A stretch of 64,000 nt of DNA, from positions 1 through 64,000 of the forward strand of contig JBMHCG010000039.1 in NCBI GenBank assembly GCA_049890035.1, written 5' to 3'. Positions 61,266 through 64,000 of the stretch are shown in pieces. Position numbers and translations under genes: made by a program. Source of the DNA: UBA11891 sp049890035 (lineage in GTDB: Bacteria; Bacteroidota; Bacteroidia; Flavobacteriales; Flavobacteriaceae). Each line of letters begins with the position of its first letter. Position 1 is the stretch's first letter. Below the pieces are notes generated by a model. It saw nothing but the letters and a program-made list of their open reading frames with translations, searched no databases and was not told the DNA's origin.

Positions 61266-61727
61266 CTATTTCCGAAAATTTTTTTTGATCCGCGCCAAAT
61301 TGCGTTGATTGTCACGGTCCTTGATCGTTTCTCGCTTATCGTAGAGCTTTTTTCCTCGCGCCAAAGCGATGTTTAGTTTTGCAAATCCTTTTTCATTAAT
61401 AAAGAGTTTCAACGGAACTAGGGTCAGACCAATATTTTGTACTTCCCGATGTAATTTTTTTAATTCTCTTTTGTTGAGAAGTAATTTTCGGCTTCCCCGG
61501 GGTGTATGATTATAACGGGTGCCAAAGGCATAAACTTCAATATACATGTTTACAACAAACAGTTCTCCCTTATCGTTGAATTCACAAAAACACTCACTAA
61601 TTGAGGCTTGGCTGTTCCGAATGGATTTTATTTCAGTTCCAGTCAATACAATACCTGCAGTATACTGATCTATTATTTCGTATTCAAAGCGGGCACGTTT
61701 GTTTTGTATGTTGACTTTTTTTTGCAC
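61266..61727 (-). CDS. smpB: SsrA-binding protein
   Basis: 153 residues. Partner of tmRNA in rescue of stalled ribosomes. Seen: FEYEIIDQYTAGIVLTGTEIKSIR, the tRNA-like-domain-binding core LYIEVYAFGTRYNH, KLNIALARGKKLYDKRETIK and a basic tail. The tmRNA gene itself is not seen within the window. Confidence 0.96.
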   Translation of the reverse strand: MQKKVNIQNKRARFEYEIIDQYTAGIVLTGTEIKSIRNSQASISECFCEFNDKGELFVVNMYIEVYAFGTRYNHTPRGSRKLLLNKRELKKLHREVQNIGLTLVPLKLFINEKGFAKLNIALARGKKLYDKRETIKDRDNQRNLARIKKNFRK

Positions 61728-61794
61728 TGAGCAAACTTACAATTTAAAATTGGTTGGTGGTATTGGGATGGGACGCCCCATTTGGTAGACACCA

Positions 61795-64000
61795 CTAAGC
61801 GGTATTTCGAAATACTATTTTTCCATCGAATGCATCGGCTGTGACTGTCTGTTTTTTATCAATAGTACCCGTCAAAACGGATTTACTTAATTGATTGAGA
61901 ATCTGTTTTTGCAAAACCCGTTTGACAGGTCTTCCCCCGTATTCAGGATCAAAGCCCATCTTTGCTAACAGGGCTAGGGCTTCCGGTGTCGCTTCAAGGC
62001 TAATTTCTTGCACTGACAAACGCTGTGCGATACGATGAAACTGAAGGCTAACGATCTGTAGAATCTCATCGCGCGTCAAGGGGGAGAAAACCAAAACATC
62101 ATCGATCCGGTTCAAAAATTCAGGCCGTACTTGGTGCTTGAGAAGTTCCAGCACTTTCTTTTTGGCTGTTTGTTGGGCGGTATTAAAATCTTGATGATTT
62201 TCAAAAGCTATTTGAATGTGACTGCTCCCAATGTTGGAGGTCATTATAATCACGGTATTCTTAAAATCAGCAGTACGCCCTTTGTTGTCCGTCAATCGCC
62301 CATCATCCAATACTTGCAGTAAGATATTGAAAGTGTCTGGGTGCGCTTTTTCAATTTCGTCTAATAAAACTACAGAATAAGGCTTTCTTCGGACGGCTTC
62401 TGTCAATTGCCTGCCTTCATCATACCCAACATAGCCGGGAGGAGCTCCGATAAGACGACTAACAGCGTGGCGTTCCTGGTATTCACTCATATCAATGCGC
62501 GTCAAATTATTTTCATCATCGAACAGCACTTCAGCCAATGCTTTGGCCAATTCAGTTTTACCTACGCCCGTGGTTCCTAAAAACAAGAAGCTCCCAATAG
62601 GACGCTGTTGGTCTTGCAAACCGGCTCGACTCCTCCGAATAGCATCACTGACAGCTATTACAGCGGCTTCTTGGCCAATTAGCCTTTGATGCAATTGCTT
62701 TTCAAGATCAAGTAACTTTTCTCGATCGCTTTGAATCATTTTTTGAACGGGAATTCCTGTCCATTTTGCCACCACTTCAGCAATGTCATCCAATTCTACT
62801 TCTTCTTTGATCAATGGACTATCCACCTGTTGGTCGTTGAGTTGATTTTGTAAGCGATCCAGCTCTTCTTGTGCTATTTTCATTTTTCCGTACCGAATCT
62901 CAGCAACTTGACCATAGTTGCCTTCACGCTCGGCTCGGTCTGCTTCCTGCTTGAGTTGCTCCATTTCTACTTTGACTTTTTGTATGCCATCAACGACTTT
63001 TTTTTCTTGGCTCCATTGGGTAAATATGGTGGCACGATGGTCTTTCAAATCTGCCAACTCTTTCGAGAGCGTATCGATTTTAGATGCTTCTTTTTCTCTT
63101 TTAATCGCTACCAATTCAATTTCTAATTGACGTATTTTTCGGTCTAAATCATCGAGCTCTTCAGGTTTTGAATTGATTTCCATTCGCAATTTTGCAGCGG
63201 CTTCATCCATCAGGTCAATAGCCTTATCCGGTAAAAATCGATTTGAAATATAGCGGTGGGATAGTGTCACAGCTCCCACGATAGCTTCATCTTTGATGCG
63301 AACTTTATGGTGGGTTTCGTATTTTTCTTTCAGTCCCCGTAAAATAGAGATCGCATTCTCTACAGTGGGTTCTTCAACCAAAACTTTTTGAAAGCGTCTT
63401 TCTAACGCCTTGTCTTTTTCAAAATACTTTTGGTATTCATCCAATGTCGTTGCACCAATAGCACGAAGTTCCCCGCGAGCCAGAGCCGGTTTGAGAATAT
63501 TGGCTGCATCCATCGCTCCATCACCTCCGCCAGCTCCAACCAGGGTGTGTATCTCATCAATAAACAAAAGAAGCTGTCCGTCACTTTGGGTAACTTCTTT
63601 AATTACACTTTTAAGGCGTTCCTCAAATTCTCCTTTGTATTTGGCTCCTGCAATCAATGCCCCCATATCCAATGCATACAGGGATTTATCTTTTAGATTT
63701 TCAGGAACATCACCGGCTACAATGCGATGGGCCAAACCTTCAGCAATTGCTGTTTTACCCGTTCCGGGTTCTCCCACAAGTATGGGATTGTTTTTGGTTC
63801 TCCGAGAAAGTATTTGCAACAGACGGCGAATCTCTTCATCACGTCCAATTACTGGATCCAGTTGTCCGTCCAATGCTTGCTGATTCAAATCTCGAGCATA
63901 TTTTTCCAAAGCCTGATAGCTGTCCTCGGAGGAAGAAGATGTTACTTTTTCACCCCGACGTAGCTGATTGATAGCAGCGACCAAATCTTTCCGTTTGACG
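61795..64000 (-). CDS. clpB: ATP-dependent chaperone ClpB (5' end outside the window)
   Basis: At least 735 codons, open to the right edge. It carries two AAA+ modules: Walker A GEPGTGKTAIAEG and FIDEIHTLVG in the first, then the middle coiled-coil domain (about 300-430 of the visible part), and GTTGVGKTELAKAL with LLDEIEKAHPD in the second. The middle domain is the mark of ClpB as opposed to ClpA or ClpC. ClpB dissolves protein aggregates with DnaK. The visible protein begins within the N-terminal domain; the rest lies beyond base 64000. Confidence 0.96.
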   Translation of the reverse strand, partial: VKRKDLVAAINQLRRGEKVTSSSSEDSYQALEKYARDLNQQALDGQLDPVIGRDEEIRRLLQILSRRTKNNPILVGEPGTGKTAIAEGLAHRIVAGDVPENLKDKSLYALDMGALIAGAKYKGEFEERLKSVIKEVTQSDGQLLLFIDEIHTLVGAGGGDGAMDAANILKPALARGELRAIGATTLDEYQKYFEKDKALERRFQKVLVEEPTVENAISILRGLKEKYETHHKVRIKDEAIVGAVTLSHRYISNRFLPDKAIDLMDEAAAKLRMEINSKPEELDDLDRKIRQLEIELVAIKREKEASKIDTLSKELADLKDHRATIFTQWSQEKKVVDGIQKVKVEMEQLKQEADRAEREGNYGQVAEIRYGKMKIAQEELDRLQNQLNDQQVDSPLIKEEVELDDIAEVVAKWTGIPVQKMIQSDREKLLDLEKQLHQRLIGQEAAVIAVSDAIRRSRAGLQDQQRPIGSFLFLGTTGVGKTELAKALAEVLFDDENNLTRIDMSEYQERHAVSRLIGAPPGYVGYDEGRQLTEAVRRKPYSVVLLDEIEKAHPDTFNILLQVLDDGRLTDNKGRTADFKNTVIIMTSNIGSSHIQIAFENHQDFNTAQQTAKKKVLELLKHQVRPEFLNRIDDVLVFSPLTRDEILQIVSLQFHRIAQRLSVQEISLEATPEALALLAKMGFDPEYGGRPVKRVLQKQILNQLSKSVLTGTIDKKQTVTADAFDGKIVFRNTA

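Overview
The window looks like a chromosome segment of a marine-type member of the Flavobacteriaceae (Bacteroidota). Reasons: AT-rich DNA; promoters of the Bacteroidota type (TAnnTTTG near -7) directly before many genes; gliding-motility genes gldF and gldG; a type IX secretion sorting domain; carotenoid genes crtB and crtZ; SusD-free, lipoprotein-rich gene content; and gene neighbourhoods I associate with flavobacteria (SAM hydrolase-gldF-gldG-dnaN, phoH-purC, split transketolase).

Region 1-15.9 kb is accessory. At the left edge is the 5' end of a probable tyrosine-recombinase gene reading out of the window, then direct repeats, then a 3' half of a tRNA-His gene with its terminator. This is the expected anatomy of the right end of an integrative element that lies to the left. 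Next to it are three or four broken small secreted-protein genes (in-frame stops, a frameshift, truncation). From 2.3 to 7.3 kb a promoter-leader repeat (about 55-75 bp) recurs before unrelated genes: a SnoaL-like lipoprotein operon, a small orphan gene, and a lipoprotein with InlB-type repeats plus an HExxH protease-like domain. A fourth, decayed copy has no intact gene. From 8.1 to 15.9 kb come scattered orphan genes (YjbQ, a metallo-beta-lactamase-fold protein, an SDR with an AraC regulator, membrane proteins) and several very small genes, including a 53-residue DUF4177-type gene.

Region 15.9-64 kb is dense core genome. 16-18.4 kb (minus): outer-membrane protein, M28 peptidase, DUF3050 protein. 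18.5-23.6 kb (plus): HMG-CoA lyase, guaB with a palindromic leader, and a SurA-type chaperone with a lipoprotein partner. 23.6-25.9 kb (minus): a CarH-like B12 photoreceptor regulator followed by crtB and crtZ, probably one light-controlled unit. 26 kb: three tRNA genes (Leu-GAG, two Lys-TTT). 26.3-38.7 kb: aroK, a phosphoribosyltransferase, an S4 protein, an FKBP lipoprotein, transketolase halves, tgt-lptG-like-EamA, accA, dnaB, a HAD phosphatase and prfB. prfB carries a classic +1 programmed frameshift site and is 369 residues long once joined. 38.8-43.4 kb: two large peptidases. 43.5-45.8 kb: a cysteine-synthase-like and an AONS/serine-palmitoyltransferase-like gene in tandem, which fits the first two steps of capnine/sulfonolipid synthesis. 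45.8-52.2 kb: dnaN, gldG, gldF, SAM hydrolase, phoH, purC. 52.2-58.1 kb (minus): miaA, a potassium channel with a zinc ribbon, an exonuclease-GIY-YIG fusion, YggS, DUF1015, an oxidoreductase. 58.1-64 kb: pcm, a large outer-membrane protein, smpB and clpB (cut by the window end).

The most notable points are the recurring leader element in the accessory block, the tRNA-His integration boundary with decaying genes beside it, the CarH-crtBZ unit with TACA-type direct repeats at its promoter, the probable sulfonolipid gene pair, and a Tgt that seems to lack two of its usual zinc cysteines.
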